From the NCBI GenBank assembly GCA_947387575.1, contig CANDOC010000002.1:64501-128500 (forward strand): a DNA stretch of 64,000 nucleotides, in the 5' to 3' direction. Shown piece after piece: positions 8,150 through 17,987 of this stretch. A program made the position numbers and the translations under genes. Each line of letters starts with the position of its first letter. Positions within the stretch are counted from its first letter, which is position 1. The stretch is from Spongorhabdus nitratireducens (GTDB lineage Bacteria > Pseudomonadota > Gammaproteobacteria > Pseudomonadales > Endozoicomonadaceae). The notes beneath the pieces are model-generated. The model was not told the DNA's origin. It did no database searches and saw only the letters and a program-made list of their open reading frames with translations.

Positions 8150-11100
8150 CTAAAATACCTCTATTCCCGCTGGCTGCCCTTGAATTTCATGCCAACCTGC
8201 AGAACCACCTTCAGGATAAGTAATAGACAGACTGCCACTGGTTGCTGTGCCTGAAGAGGTCTGGGTTACAGCCCTTACTTCACCATCACCACCTTTGTGT
8301 AACTGAGGTGTCTGTACCAGACCTGCTCCCAGACTGATCTTTTTCTGGGCAACATTGGCGCTGTTGTGGGTAATGGTATTAGACGAACCTATAGGCGCAC
8401 TAGGTGGGGCAGTACCGGTCTGAAAGTCCACGGCATATAACAGACTGCTACCGTCACGGGCACAACTGTGAGGCGGAGGATTAAACTCAGTGAACAGCAC
8501 AATGGATGCCGTACTGTTGGCTTCCGAGAGGTTGCGCCCAGAGGGCAAAGTGCCATCATGAGTTAACCGGATGGTCCATCCCGGCTGGCTTCGCATGGCC
8601 ACTTTAAGAGAATCAAAGTTGAGAATTGTGGCTCCACCAACCACGACATCAGAAACGGTGCTGCCAACAACATTCTTCAGCGACTCACCATCATCGGTAA
8701 AGACTTCAAAGTTAGTAGCGTCTACCAGAGTACCAGGATTTACTGCTGAGTTTGTCTGGTTTCCAAGACTATTAACCGGCTCTTTGACTCCGTAAAAATT
8801 CTGACTCCGGGTGCTGGTTCTATCCTCAAGGCTCAGCAGGCGACCCGTACCACCATAAACCCAGCGCCGATTAAAATCATCTACCAAGGTTATAGGGCTG
8901 GCGGTAAAAGGCTGCTGGGGATTTATCAGGGTCGACTCTGACAGCGTACCATCGACAGAGACCCTTAGAAGACGCCCATGAAATTCAGCAACATTACCCA
9001 GACTGTCAAAAATACTCTCTACCGTACCGGTATAGGCATAATCATCAATAAAGTCCTGATTCCAATCGACACTGGTAATGCTGCCTACGAAAGCATCTGG
9101 AATACTGGTATCAAGCAAGGTAATACCACCACTGCCTAACTGGGCAATATCCCATAACATAAAACGTGCACTGGAACGACTTGTCACATTGGTATAAACA
9201 TCTGGTGAAGGGAACCCGTTCACGCCTCCCGGACCACTGCCAATCAGCAGCTTCCATTCATTCCGGGAGGGGCTGAACCAATTATTATTTGCTCCTGGTC
9301 TCCTTGCCTTGACCAGAGCTGGTCGACTCGTGGTGTACCCCATCAGCGGGTTCCAGATTTCAGCCAGTAGCCGTGGTGGTTTTTCAGGATTGGTCACATC
9401 CAGCAAAACATAGGCTGAGGCAAAAATCCGGTTACTGACTGCCGGCAGTTGAACCAGAGAACCACCAAACCCCATACCCACCAGTAATAATGTACCCCAG
9501 CCATTAGGGTGGTCAGCATCTGCTGTAAAAACATTGGCATCAAACAGCAGGGGTTCGCCATCAACATAATAATTATGACTGTAATTGGGCTCCCGCAGCC
9601 ATTGCAGATGAGGCAGAATATTCAGTGGCACATAGGCCCAGATTTCTGACCCCAGTGGATGTGGGACTTCACCACCTGGATTCAATTCAAATTCAGTGCC
9701 ATCCTCACTGGGAAAACCGGCATTAAAAGCTCGAATCTGACCACCGTTATCCGCAGTGAATACCACGTTACGCCGATTTGCATACTGTTGCCGGAATGCC
9801 TGATAAGAGGTATCACCGTACAAATTGTCATAGCCGCTGGAAGGAGCTCCCATAACAACCGGAGAGGCAGAGATAATGTCAGGAACTCGAATGACTTCTT
9901 CGGTACCATCGTCATCATAATCCATCAAACGACTACGGGTATTAAACTGTCCTTCTTCACCCCGCACATAATTCACAATAGCCGCAGCATGAGAACTGGA
10001 CGTGGCATTCAGCCATTGCCACTGTGCGCCGAAAGTGCCTGCGGTAAAGGGACGAACTTCATTCTGGTTAACCTGAAAATTCTGATCCTGATCCAGCCAA
10101 GTAATGACATAACGTCCAGTGCCCGCTGAATTTTGAAAGCTGCGTTGATTGGTAACCTGAGAGTTTGTCAGACCCGCTAACTGATCTCGCGCACTCCAGA
10201 GCATTCCGGTCTGATATAAAGGCACCGGGCTACCACTGGGCGTTGTTGTCTGGCCGCTATTATTGGTTGTATACCGCTGAACCGTCTCTCCCTGCAGCCT
10301 GATTATTGGATCAACCCCATAGCTATCCAGCCGCTTGTTGCCATTGCCATCTTCACGAAAATGCCCCAGACCATCAATAAAGTAAGCATAAACATCGCCA
10401 ATCCAGGTTACGACCCGGTTATTCTGCTGACGACGGGGTTCATAGTTTGCCTGATAAGTGGCACCTACACCGGTTTTATTGGCGGAGGTCAGCGCCACAT
10501 CTGTACCTGATGCACGTTGGGCAGCGACATCTCCGAGAATTTTGTTTAGCTGGGCTTCCAGCTGTGACGGGTTTCTCAGTTCAAAGTAATGATCCGGAAT
10601 ACCATCTGAGCCCAGCTCTCCGGTTTCATTAATTTCACTGTCCCACTCTCTTGAATCACCACTGACGTTATTGGGCGTACCATCTTCATCGAGATCATCA
10701 AAGCCACCGTACTTGCCGACATACCACAGAGGCCCTCTCAATAGTTCTGCTGAGGAGGATCCAGCAGTATAGGTAGTAGGGTCTTGAATATACTGAGGAC
10801 CACTGCTGTTACCATCCAGGTAATCATTATTACCCCGGTCACGATACAGCCATGACGCCAAACCATCAGAACTGGTGCCAGAAATGGTATAGCTGAAACG
10901 AAGCCTGTTTCCTGCTCTTGAATAGGGTACCTGTACCTGCAAACGAATCTGATTAGAGCCAATGGAGGGGCTACAGGTGCTACCAACACAGAAACTGATC
11001 TGTGACATACCATCCAGGTCATAGTCATTGCCCCATGGAGAGTCTTCCCAAGCAAAGCGTAACTCACCTGCAACCGGTCTACCTCCGGAATAGCTTAATG

Positions 11101-12943
11101 ACAGGACATCTACATCAAACATCGAGCAAGGCAACCAGCTGCTTCCCGGCGTCGATTCACAGGTCGGTACAAAAATCACCTCACCACTACCAACAGGAAT
11201 TACAAAGCTGGGGACACTCTCTGCCAGCCTAATGGCATATGAAGTTACTGTCTGTTTGTTATCAAACCCGGGCTGGGTTCTCAAATCGGTGGTTTTGGCA
11301 TGAAATGCCAGACCGGCGGCAGAGTAAGAGCCTTCAAGTGCTGGTTGTTCCGGACATAACCCCAGGATACCGGATAAATTTGACTGCCCTTTAGCAGTAC
11401 AGTGTCTGGAGCCTCCAGTGCCACCGTACAGATAAGTTCCAGCAAAACTACCTCCAGCTTCGAGATTACCGACTTGGTTGGTTTTACTGTTAACAGCAGA
11501 TGCCCCGGACAAACCGGGAAGACCGGATGCTGACCCTAGGTCATCCCAGTCAAAAGAGTTCAAGCCAGCTGACAGAACAATAGCAATACAGCGACTACAG
11601 GAAGTTGCCGGAGTTAACGGATCAGTCCAATTGGGAGCAGGCAAACCAGAATCACTGTTGGTGTAAAAGGCTCCGGTTCGGTTCCCTCCGGCAAAATAAA
11701 GATAGGTTTCCAGTAGCTGCTCACCAGTAGGGTTACCCCAGTCACGACACTGCCGACTGGACCAGGTTGAGGTCTTAAAGGTTGAAATACTGATACTGTG
11801 AGTAGAGCAGTCGTTATATCTCCGGGATGAATAGCTGTATCCTCGAATCCGAAATGCATCAATAGTTTTGATAATACCCAGAGTCGACGTGAACTGGCCT
11901 GTCGCTAGGTTTATTTCATCTTCACCACTGTTGGCATTCCCCACCAAGCGCTGAACATTACGACGAACAACGCCTCCCCGAATATTGTTATGATCACTAC
12001 CACTTAGAAGACCAAAGTGAATCTGGCCATTTTCCCCATATCGCTGGAGCAGGCCTGCCGGTTTGGTATTTGAACCATAAGGCCGGCATCGAGGGCGATT
12101 GCTATCAATGCCATTAACACATACTTCAACTCTGACTGTATATGTGCCCAGCTCTCTGGAGCTGGACGGGGAGCTTGAACCATTATTCCACTGACACTGA
12201 ATGACCTCACTCATCGACCAGCGCCGGAATCCCCCACGCGCAACTCGCATCCGGGGTGCACCACCGGACGATTCAGTCAGGTTACACATGGAGATCACAT
12301 TATCAGTGAACGGAGTATAAAAACCGGTGCCAACCCCGCTGATAGTGGAATCGTATACTTTCACAAAAGAGTGAATATCTGGTGGCAGGTTGGCCCGTTC
12401 AAGTACTGTCCGGGTTGCAGTATCTGTACTGCGTTTACCGCCATAAACAACCTGCCGCAAAATATCGATCCGGGTCATCGCAGCCCAGTTCAAAAAGTTA
12501 CCACTCCATAAGTTCGGAGCAGCTGGCGGGATATTGCACCAGTGACCATTAGGTCCGGTACCCGCCTGCACCGGTCTGAACTCACCACTGGTATACTGGT
12601 AACAACCAATAGGGTCAAAATAGCCGGCATATTCATAGGTATCGTCATACCCGACATCAATCACACCGTCACCGGTAATGTCAGAGTAATCGGTATAAGC
12701 CTTTTGAAATAACTGATGATCTTTTCCGACTACCAGCATGACTTTGGGTGTTCCGCCTACACTCAGCAACGGCGGCACCGAGGCAAAATTTGCAGAAGTT
12801 GCCCAGCCATACCGGCCCAACATCAATAAGGCCAGTACCAGAACTATTGCCACGGGATATACTGCCAGCCATTGCCCGTTCGGAATGCCGGCATCTGAGC
12901 TGATAATCAGTTTGCCAGAATAAATTTTCTTATCTTGCTTCAT
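8150..12943 (-). CDS. pilY1: PilY1-type type IV pilus tip/adhesin protein
   Basis: A 1597-residue secreted protein of the PilC/PilY1 family, which caps the pilus, controls extension and retraction, and binds surfaces. The start is set by GGAGGG seven bases before ATG at 12943; an upstream GTG-type extension of 11 residues is less likely. A hydrophobic segment at residues about 25-45 acts as signal or anchor. The N-terminal region has KVMLVVGKDHQLF and an acidic turn DITGDGVIDVGYDD instead of the DxSxS metal site of Pseudomonas PilY1. The C-terminal half has the PilC beta-propeller features, including FTADNGGQIRAFNAGF and GGSLVQL. An acidic loop DQDQNFQVNQNE at residues 951-962 resembles the propeller calcium site. 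It lies between pilX and pilE. Confidence 0.9.
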   Translation of the reverse strand: MKQDKKIYSGKLIISSDAGIPNGQWLAVYPVAIVLVLALLMLGRYGWATSANFASVPPLLSVGGTPKVMLVVGKDHQLFQKAYTDYSDITGDGVIDVGYDDTYEYAGYFDPIGCYQYTSGEFRPVQAGTGPNGHWCNIPPAAPNLWSGNFLNWAAMTRIDILRQVVYGGKRSTDTATRTVLERANLPPDIHSFVKVYDSTISGVGTGFYTPFTDNVISMCNLTESSGGAPRMRVARGGFRRWSMSEVIQCQWNNGSSSPSSSRELGTYTVRVEVCVNGIDSNRPRCRPYGSNTKPAGLLQRYGENGQIHFGLLSGSDHNNIRGGVVRRNVQRLVGNANSGEDEINLATGQFTSTLGIIKTIDAFRIRGYSYSSRRYNDCSTHSISISTFKTSTWSSRQCRDWGNPTGEQLLETYLYFAGGNRTGAFYTNSDSGLPAPNWTDPLTPATSCSRCIAIVLSAGLNSFDWDDLGSASGLPGLSGASAVNSKTNQVGNLEAGGSFAGTYLYGGTGGSRHCTAKGQSNLSGILGLCPEQPALEGSYSAAGLAFHAKTTDLRTQPGFDNKQTVTSYAIRLAESVPSFVIPVGSGEVIFVPTCESTPGSSWLPCSMFDVDVLSLSYSGGRPVAGELRFAWEDSPWGNDYDLDGMSQISFCVGSTCSPSIGSNQIRLQVQVPYSRAGNRLRFSYTISGTSSDGLASWLYRDRGNNDYLDGNSSGPQYIQDPTTYTAGSSSAELLRGPLWYVGKYGGFDDLDEDGTPNNVSGDSREWDSEINETGELGSDGIPDHYFELRNPSQLEAQLNKILGDVAAQRASGTDVALTSANKTGVGATYQANYEPRRQQNNRVVTWIGDVYAYFIDGLGHFREDGNGNKRLDSYGVDPIIRLQGETVQRYTTNNSGQTTTPSGSPVPLYQTGMLWSARDQLAGLTNSQVTNQRSFQNSAGTGRYVITWLDQDQNFQVNQNEVRPFTAGTFGAQWQWLNATSSSHAAAIVNYVRGEEGQFNTRSRLMDYDDDGTEEVIRVPDIISASPVVMGAPSSGYDNLYGDTSYQAFRQQYANRRNVVFTADNGGQIRAFNAGFPSEDGTEFELNPGGEVPHPLGSEIWAYVPLNILPHLQWLREPNYSHNYYVDGEPLLFDANVFTADADHPNGWGTLLLVGMGFGGSLVQLPAVSNRIFASAYVLLDVTNPEKPPRLLAEIWNPLMGYTTSRPALVKARRPGANNNWFSPSRNEWKLLIGSGPGGVNGFPSPDVYTNVTSRSSARFMLWDIAQLGSGGITLLDTSIPDAFVGSITSVDWNQDFIDDYAYTGTVESIFDSLGNVAEFHGRLLRVSVDGTLSESTLINPQQPFTASPITLVDDFNRRWVYGGTGRLLSLEDRTSTRSQNFYGVKEPVNSLGNQTNSAVNPGTLVDATNFEVFTDDGESLKNVVGSTVSDVVVGGATILNFDSLKVAMRSQPGWTIRLTHDGTLPSGRNLSEANSTASIVLFTEFNPPPHSCARDGSSLLYAVDFQTGTAPPSAPIGSSNTITHNSANVAQKKISLGAGLVQTPQLHKGGDGEVRAVTQTSSGTATSGSLSITYPEGGSAGWHEIQGQPAGIEVF

Positions 12944-13004
12944 GGCAAAACCCTCCGTGGTCTTTACCGGTACCAACTCAGTTCGAATTCCAAATCACCA
13001 GCAG

Positions 13005-13607
13005 CTATAAAACCTTTCGATACAGACTCTGCAACATCACTTTTGCGGTAGGCACACCACCTTCAGCCAGTACCGTAATTCGGAATTGATGAAACCACTC
13101 ATTAGGTTTCAAAGGGCTCGGTACAGGTCCTTTCGGATAGCGGGGGCTGTAGCAGATAAACTCAACAATATAACGCGCCCTGGCACTCACATTCCCCAAA
13201 TCAACTGTAACCTGTCGGGTACGGCCAGTACTGTTCCAAACATCAGAATCATTCCAGGGCTCAAAACTGCCCGCTGAGCAGACCCCGATATCATTGATAT
13301 TATTTCCACCAAAGCAGCGACCGTTGCTGCAGTTGGCATCAAAGTTACCGATATCCGTCACCTGGTCTTTTACATAGTCTTCTGCTTCAACCAATGCCGC
13401 TTCTGCAGCATGAAAAGCCAGCTGGTAATTGCGGTAATTGCCCGCCATTTTTTCTTCAAGACTGGAAATACTGACCGATGTCAGACCGGCAATCGTCAGT
13501 ACCAGCAAGAAAACCAGACTGACAATGAGGACATTACCCTCAGAGGAACGAGGAGAGAATGTGGCACGAGAACGGTAAGCAAGTATGAAATCAGGGGCCG
13601 CTTTCAT
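13005..13607 (-). CDS. pilX: PilX minor pilin
   Basis: A 200-residue PilX-family minor pilin, incorporated with PilV, PilW, FimU and PilE at the pilus tip and functionally tied to PilY1. The N-terminus shows GNVLIVSLVFLLVLTIAGLT followed by SISSLEEKMAGNYRNYQLAF and AAEAALVEAE, the recognisable PilX pattern; the +5 glutamate typical of pilins is replaced by valine or serine, as is usual for PilX. Four or five cysteines occur in the body (ANCSNGRCFGG, GVCSAG, FICYSP). It overlaps the end of pilW by 17 bp and is followed by pilY1 after 61 bp, so the genes are one transcription unit. Confidence 0.87.
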   Translation of the reverse strand: MKAAPDFILAYRSRATFSPRSSEGNVLIVSLVFLLVLTIAGLTSVSISSLEEKMAGNYRNYQLAFHAAEAALVEAEDYVKDQVTDIGNFDANCSNGRCFGGNNINDIGVCSAGSFEPWNDSDVWNSTGRTRQVTVDLGNVSARARYIVEFICYSPRYPKGPVPSPLKPNEWFHQFRITVLAEGGVPTAKVMLQSLYRKVL

Positions 13608-14670
13608 TATCCACGCTCCTTAATGCCACCGTCATACTGTATTCCTGCCGGATAAACCGATCCGTAGCGGTAATTCTCTGATCAGCAAACTGATACGTTT
13701 GGGGCGCTGGCGCACTTTCATTCAAACTGCGAACCAGCAGGTGAATTCGAACCGCAACCACATTCTGCCATTCAGGATCAGCCACATCGGCAGCTTTGAC
13801 ATAACGGTCAGGCACATTATCCGGCACCGTGTCGGTATCCACTCCATAATAGATACGCATGCTCTGAATGCCATCGATCAACTCCTCTGAATTACCGCCT
13901 GCCAGTCGACGCCGTAATGACCGGTTACTGCCACCACTTAATGAACTGCCAACAAAGTAAGCGGCTGTCGCCGCCTCCATAACCTGTCCGCCGGCGAATG
14001 ACAGAGGAGCCAGTACTGTGCTGTTACTACAATCTGCATCTCCCCCCAGACTGGAGCTGCAATTACGTAAATCACCACTGCCGCCTGAAGCATGCTGAAC
14101 TGTGGTCGCACCGCCGCCGGAATTGGAAGGGCCGGTCATAACTGCCGAGGCTACCTGCCTGCAGTCTGCACGGGCTAAAACAATCAGGCTTCCGGCATTG
14201 ATTGAATGTCCTTCAGATGTTGTCAGCGTTCCGGTTACAGGAGAGTGAGAAGCTATGAAGAAACTGGCATCCGGATCGCCACGATGGATAACCAGTGAAT
14301 CCGAACCCGCACGAGCCGTACTGCCAAATAACGAGGACATACTGTCCACATCCTGATCAAAGCCCTCGATGCGTTTGATAAACCCTTCGCCCCAGCGGTT
14401 GGTCGCACTAGTTCCTTGCACAACATCCGCCAGTCGCGCCGCCTGCGGGCAACCGGTATAGCCTGCCATCCGGATTTCCCGGCTCAGCAGATCAAAGGCA
14501 AAACGGGCACTTTCCTGCATCCGTGCCAGTTCATCCTGGGAGCGATAGACAATGGTTGAATTAAGAAAAAGCTGCCCGAAGCCGGCAATCAGGAACATAC
14601 CCATAGCCATGGAAATCATCAGCTCGATCAGGGACAAGCCACGCTGATTCAATCGACGAGAGATCATCAC
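13591..14670 (-). CDS. pilW: PilW minor pilin
   Basis: A 359-residue PilW-family protein, the largest minor pilin, needed to start pilus assembly. The prepilin cleavage site and helix are clear: NQRG|LSLIELMISMAMGMFLI, with glutamate at +5. The conserved segment ARFAFDLLSREIRMAGYTGC follows the helix, a hallmark of PilW. The first codons ATGATG overlap the pilV stop (4-bp overlap), showing translational coupling, and its own end overlaps pilX. The body is rich in Gly, Ser and Asn. The length is in the usual range for PilW. Confidence 0.88.
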   Translation of the reverse strand: MMISRRLNQRGLSLIELMISMAMGMFLIAGFGQLFLNSTIVYRSQDELARMQESARFAFDLLSREIRMAGYTGCPQAARLADVVQGTSATNRWGEGFIKRIEGFDQDVDSMSSLFGSTARAGSDSLVIHRGDPDASFFIASHSPVTGTLTTSEGHSINAGSLIVLARADCRQVASAVMTGPSNSGGGATTVQHASGGSGDLRNCSSSLGGDADCSNSTVLAPLSFAGGQVMEAATAAYFVGSSLSGGSNRSLRRRLAGGNSEELIDGIQSMRIYYGVDTDTVPDNVPDRYVKAADVADPEWQNVVAVRIHLLVRSLNESAPAPQTYQFADQRITATDRFIRQEYSMTVALRSVDNESGP

Positions 14671-15200
14671 AGCATGCTCCTGAGCGTGGTCGTCATCGGA
14701 GCACCGGAAGGATTATCAGCGGTATCCATTTCCTGCAGCTGAACCGTAATGGTATATACCCGGCCTGCTGGTTCATCGGTAAACGAAATACCACCGTCAC
14801 CGCCTGGCAGCTGACAGGAAAGCTGGTGCTTCCATTGTGCGACATCCCATGTAGCCAGCTGAGCCGGAGAACAGTTCGCACCACTCCCTTCACAGGCCGC
14901 AGGCCAGCTTGCTGTACAATCACCGGTATTGGTTCCCACCGCAGTGGAGTAGCTGGATGTGGTTGTTGCGTGCTCTTCATTAAGACGAATCCGGTCCATC
15001 ATATCGCTGGCCATCATCGCCGCCCGGGCTCGCAGGGCCGCATTATGGTTGTAGCGGATACTCTCTGACTGCAGCCCCATCATGCCGAGCATACCGACAC
15101 CCAGTACCAGCATGGCTACCAGCACTTCCAGCAAGCCAACGCCTCGCTGGTAATAGCGGGAAGATCGAGAATCTATATTTAACTGCCGCCGGTATCGCAT
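14667..15200 (-). CDS. pilV: PilV minor pilin
   Basis: A 177-residue PilV-family minor pilin. The prepilin site is YQRG|VGLLEVLVAMLVLGVGMLG with glutamate at +5, followed by the family pattern GLQSESIRYNHNAALRARAA and MMASDMMDRIRLN. Cysteines in TGDCTASWPAACEGSGANC suggest disulfides. The annotated start overlaps the upstream fimT/U gene by 22 bp and leaves a 24-residue basic leader, which is somewhat long; no closer start with a better ribosome site is evident. It is coupled to pilW by a 4-bp overlap. Confidence 0.87.
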   Translation of the reverse strand: MRYRRQLNIDSRSSRYYQRGVGLLEVLVAMLVLGVGMLGMMGLQSESIRYNHNAALRARAAMMASDMMDRIRLNEEHATTTSSYSTAVGTNTGDCTASWPAACEGSGANCSPAQLATWDVAQWKHQLSCQLPGGDGGISFTDEPAGRVYTITVQLQEMDTADNPSGAPMTTTLRSML

Positions 15201-15790
15201 TGCAGTGCTGCGCCTCCTGACGTTGTATCACTGACCCGTGGCCGGCCATTCATACTAACGATAATGGCGCGTGGCAGGGTTGCTTCTGTTGCCGGATCAC
15301 ACACTGTAAAAGTGCCGCCGGACATACCTGACAGAAACCCCTTGGCGTCGTAAGTCAACGGTACAGTACGGTTCCATTGAATCTGCAAACCATCAGCCTG
15401 ATCATAAAAGCGGATAATCTCTTCGCCATCGGCCTCATCAACTTCAAGGTCTGCATCGTTATCAAGAAAAAGCAACCAGCCGGATTCCCAACGCTCATAA
15501 TCGGTCATACAGGTACTGGTACCCGTAACTCTCGGGCATATGGTCACCGAACGACCGCGTTTGACGGCTTCACTACGGGCAAGAATCAGAGAAGTGTGGA
15601 GCTGCTGCACCTGGGCACTGATCCGCTGGCGGGTCACAACATCCCGAAATCCGGGTGCGGCCAGCGCAATCAGCAAAGAGGCTATAGAAATAGTGATAAG
15701 CAGTTCGATCAGAGTGATACCTGAGGCACTCTGCTGCTGTCGCCATCCTGGTCGCTGCTCTCTGTTGTCCGTAACAGAGCTTCCGTCCAT
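15179..15790 (-). CDS. FimT/FimU-type (GspH family) minor pilin
   Basis: A 203-residue GspH/FimT-family pseudopilin and first gene of the minor pilin operon. The cleavage site is SASG|ITLIELLITISIASLLIAL with glutamate at +5, followed by the GspH signature RQRISAQVQQLHTSLILARSEAVKRG and VTICPR. The leader before cleavage is long (24 residues, basic and Gln-rich). Pseudomonas has both fimT and fimU at this place; here only one such gene is seen, so the functional equivalent could be FimU (pilus tip) or FimT (DNA uptake). No fimT/U partner or pilY2 is present between this gene and pilE. Confidence 0.82.
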   Translation of the reverse strand: MDGSSVTDNREQRPGWRQQQSASGITLIELLITISIASLLIALAAPGFRDVVTRQRISAQVQQLHTSLILARSEAVKRGRSVTICPRVTGTSTCMTDYERWESGWLLFLDNDADLEVDEADGEEIIRFYDQADGLQIQWNRTVPLTYDAKGFLSGMSGGTFTVCDPATEATLPRAIIVSMNGRPRVSDTTSGGAALQCDTGGS

Positions 15791-15929
15791 AGGAAAATTT
15801 ATCCTGAGTTCTTCTTAGTGTGGCATCAACAAAGAATCAAACTTCCGTTCCAATATAATATTCAGATAAACGGTTCATATAAAAGATGTACGGAGAGATT
15901 TAATTACTCCCCGCCTCTTTCAGGACATA

Positions 15930-15965
15930 AAAAAAGCGCTGTTCCCGGTTTGAGTACAGCGCTTT
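15930..15965 (-). terminator. Rho-independent terminator after ispH
   Basis: On the minus strand AAAGCGCTGT pairs with ACAGCGCTTT around a 13-base loop and is followed by a run of T residues. It closes the lspA-fkpB-ispH unit and separates it from the pilin operon. Confidence 0.8.
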
Positions 15966-15983
15966 CTCAAAGCAGTCAGATGG

Positions 15984-16931
15984 TCAGCTGACTTGTTCCA
16001 GCCTCAGTTCCTTCGGCATGGTGAAGGTAACATTCTCTTCCCTTCCATCCAGTTCCTGCGGCAAGGTTCCACCCAATTCCTGCAACCGTTCAGTGACTTC
16101 CCTGACCAGTACTTCAGGCGCGGAAGCACCGGCAGTAATACCAACTGCAGTTTTACCTTCCAGCCACTCAGGTTTGATCTCGGAAGCATTATCCAGCAGA
16201 TAAGCCTCGGTACCACAACGCTCGGCCAGTTCCCGCAATCGGTTGGAGTTGGAGCTGTTTACAGAGCCTACGACCAGTACCAGGTCACAGTTCTCTGCCA
16301 GCTCCTTGACCGCATCCTGCCGGTTCTGGGTGGCATAGCAGATATCATCCTTGCGCGGCCCCTCAATATTGGGGAAACGGACACGCAGGGCATCAATCAC
16401 TTTGGCAGTATCATCCATGGACAATGTAGTCTGGGTAACAAAGGAAAGATGATTTTCGTCCCGGACTTCCAGACTAAATACATCCGCTTCATTTTCTACC
16501 AGATACATATCCCCACCATGGGAATGATCATACTGTCCCATGGTGCCGACAACTTCCGGATGCCCCTGATGACCAATCAGAATGCATTCCCGACCATCAC
16601 GGGCAAATCTGAGTACTTCCATATGAACTTTCTTGACCAGTGGGCAGGAAGCATCAAATACTTTCAGGCCACGACGCTTGGCCTCGTCTTCAACCTCACG
16701 GGAAACGCCGTGGGCACTGAAGATTACAATGGAGTCATCCGGCACTTCGTCCAGTTCTTCCACAAACACCGCACCCCGTTGCTTGAGACTGTCCACAACG
16801 AATTTGTTATGCACAACTTCATGGCGAACATAAATCGGCGGTTCAAACAGGTCCAGCGCCCGGTTCACAATATCAATCGCCCGGTCAACGCCGGCACAAA
16901 AGCCACGGGGGTTGGCCAGTTTAATCTGCAT
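15984..16931 (-). CDS. ispH: 4-hydroxy-3-methylbut-2-enyl diphosphate reductase
   Basis: IspH (LytB), 315 residues, carries out the last step of the MEP isoprenoid pathway, giving IPP and DMAPP from HMBPP with a [4Fe-4S] cluster. The three cluster cysteines are in [11 protein letters not shown] (residue 12), [11 protein letters not shown] and [11 protein letters not shown]. The substrate motifs [15 protein letters not shown] and [16 protein letters not shown] are intact. The start overlaps fkpB by 11 bp, so ispH is the last gene of the lspA-fkpB-ispH unit, as in many gammaproteobacteria. Its product feeds IspB, encoded further along. Confidence 0.97.
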   Translation of the reverse strand: MQIKLANPRGFCAGVDRAIDIVNRALDLFEPPIYVRHEVVHNKFVVDSLKQRGAVFVEELDEVPDDSIVIFSAHGVSREVEDEAKRRGLKVFDASCPLVKKVHMEVLRFARDGRECILIGHQGHPEVVGTMGQYDHSHGGDMYLVENEADVFSLEVRDENHLSFVTQTTLSMDDTAKVIDALRVRFPNIEGPRKDDICYATQNRQDAVKELAENCDLVLVVGSVNSSNSNRLRELAERCGTEAYLLDNASEIKPEWLEGKTAVGITAGASAPEVLVREVTERLQELGGTLPQELDGREENVTFTMPKELRLEQVS

Positions 16932-17418
16932 TCACGGTCTCCCCGGCAGATGCCGGTTGTATAGTTTCGGCTGTGGCAGGTTCTGCCGGCAGCACTTCAA
17001 TAATTTCCACCTGAAACTTTAGCGTATGTCCGGCCAGCGGGTGATTGAAGTCAATCACCACATGGCTGTCACCGATTTCCTTGACCACTCCCGGAAGTTC
17101 TCCACCTTCCGGAGCCGTGAACCCGATGACCAGTCCTTCTTCCAGCTGGATATCACTGAAATTGTCTTTGGGCAGACGCTGGCAGTTCTGCGGGTTTGGC
17201 ATGCCAAAGGCTTTTTCAGGCGGAACATCAAAGATTTTGTTATCACCTTCGGTCAGTCCCAGCAGGCAGGATTCAAAGCCTTCCGGCAGGTTGCCATCAC
17301 CAAAGGTCAGGCTCACCGGCTTGTTGGTAAAGGTACTGTCCACTACATCGCCATTTTCCAGACTCAGGGAAAAATGCAGGGTGATACGGCAGCCGGGAGT
17401 TATTACGGTTTTATTCAT
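16921..17418 (-). CDS. fkpB: FKBP-type peptidyl-prolyl isomerase FkpB (SlpA)
   Basis: A 165-residue FKBP of the SlyD/SlpA type, a cytosolic prolyl isomerase and chaperone. The FKBP half-domain [25 protein letters not shown] is followed by the inserted flap domain ([20 protein letters not shown]) and the return strand [21 protein letters not shown]. The C-terminus is extended by a Glu/Ala/Thr-rich tail. The start is coupled to lspA (ATGA overlap, 4 bp), and the 3' end overlaps ispH. This arrangement is the standard one for the gene. Confidence 0.93.
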   Translation of the reverse strand: MNKTVITPGCRITLHFSLSLENGDVVDSTFTNKPVSLTFGDGNLPEGFESCLLGLTEGDNKIFDVPPEKAFGMPNPQNCQRLPKDNFSDIQLEEGLVIGFTAPEGGELPGVVKEIGDSHVVIDFNHPLAGHTLKFQVEIIEVLPAEPATAETIQPASAGETVNAD

Positions 17419-17921
17419 GATGCCTGTTTCCGATGGCGAAAGGTATCGACAATTAACATAAACGCACCGATATTGATCGCAATATCAGCGATGTTAAAGG
17501 CAGGGAAATAGCTGCCTTTATAGTGAAGCAGGATAAAATCCACGACATGTCCCAGTACCGCCCGGTCGTACAGGTTGCCCAAGGCGCCACCAAGAACAAA
17601 TGTCAGGGCAATAGCCAGCCAGGTTTCACCCTCTTTCAGACGGCGAATCCAGATCACCAGCACGACACTGACAACCGCAGCAATACCGCAGAAAAACCAG
17701 CGTTGCCACCCACCGGCATCGCTGAGAAAACTGAAGGCCGCACCGGTGTTATAGGCCAGTGTCAGGTCAAACACTGGTAGAATCGAAAGCCGCTCGTATA
17801 GATCAAAGGCACTGACAGCCCAGTGTTTGATTACCTGATCCAGCAGGATCAGTGCAGCAGCCAGCCACAGCCACTTCTGTTGTGCCGGTTTGGAAGAAAT
17901 CGATTGTTCAGTAGTAGTCAT
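17415..17921 (-). CDS. lspA: Lipoprotein signal peptidase (signal peptidase II)
   Basis: LspA, 168 residues, is the inner-membrane aspartyl protease that removes lipoprotein signal peptides. Four hydrophobic helices are visible, with conserved boxes LILLDQVIKHW, YNTGAAFSFLS, GGALGNLYDRAVLGHVVDF and PAFNIADIAINIGA; the two catalytic aspartates are those of YDR..VVDF and NIADI. The ATG at 17921 is followed by a short Thr/Ser-rich lead. Normally ileS lies directly upstream; here about 4.5 kb of unrelated genes separate the two, so lspA needs its own promoter. Confidence 0.96.
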   Translation of the reverse strand: MTTTEQSISSKPAQQKWLWLAAALILLDQVIKHWAVSAFDLYERLSILPVFDLTLAYNTGAAFSFLSDAGGWQRWFFCGIAAVVSVVLVIWIRRLKEGETWLAIALTFVLGGALGNLYDRAVLGHVVDFILLHYKGSYFPAFNIADIAINIGAFMLIVDTFRHRKQAS

Positions 17922-17987
17922 GACATATCCGCGAATAAACTCAGGCTATATTAGCTGTCTCGCCTTCGGATATGAACCGGCTGCCCG

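Noticed and set aside
15993-16964. Long plus-strand frame of 323 codons opposite ispH
   Set aside because: It mirrors a complete ispH with all catalytic motifs; the antisense protein has no family features.
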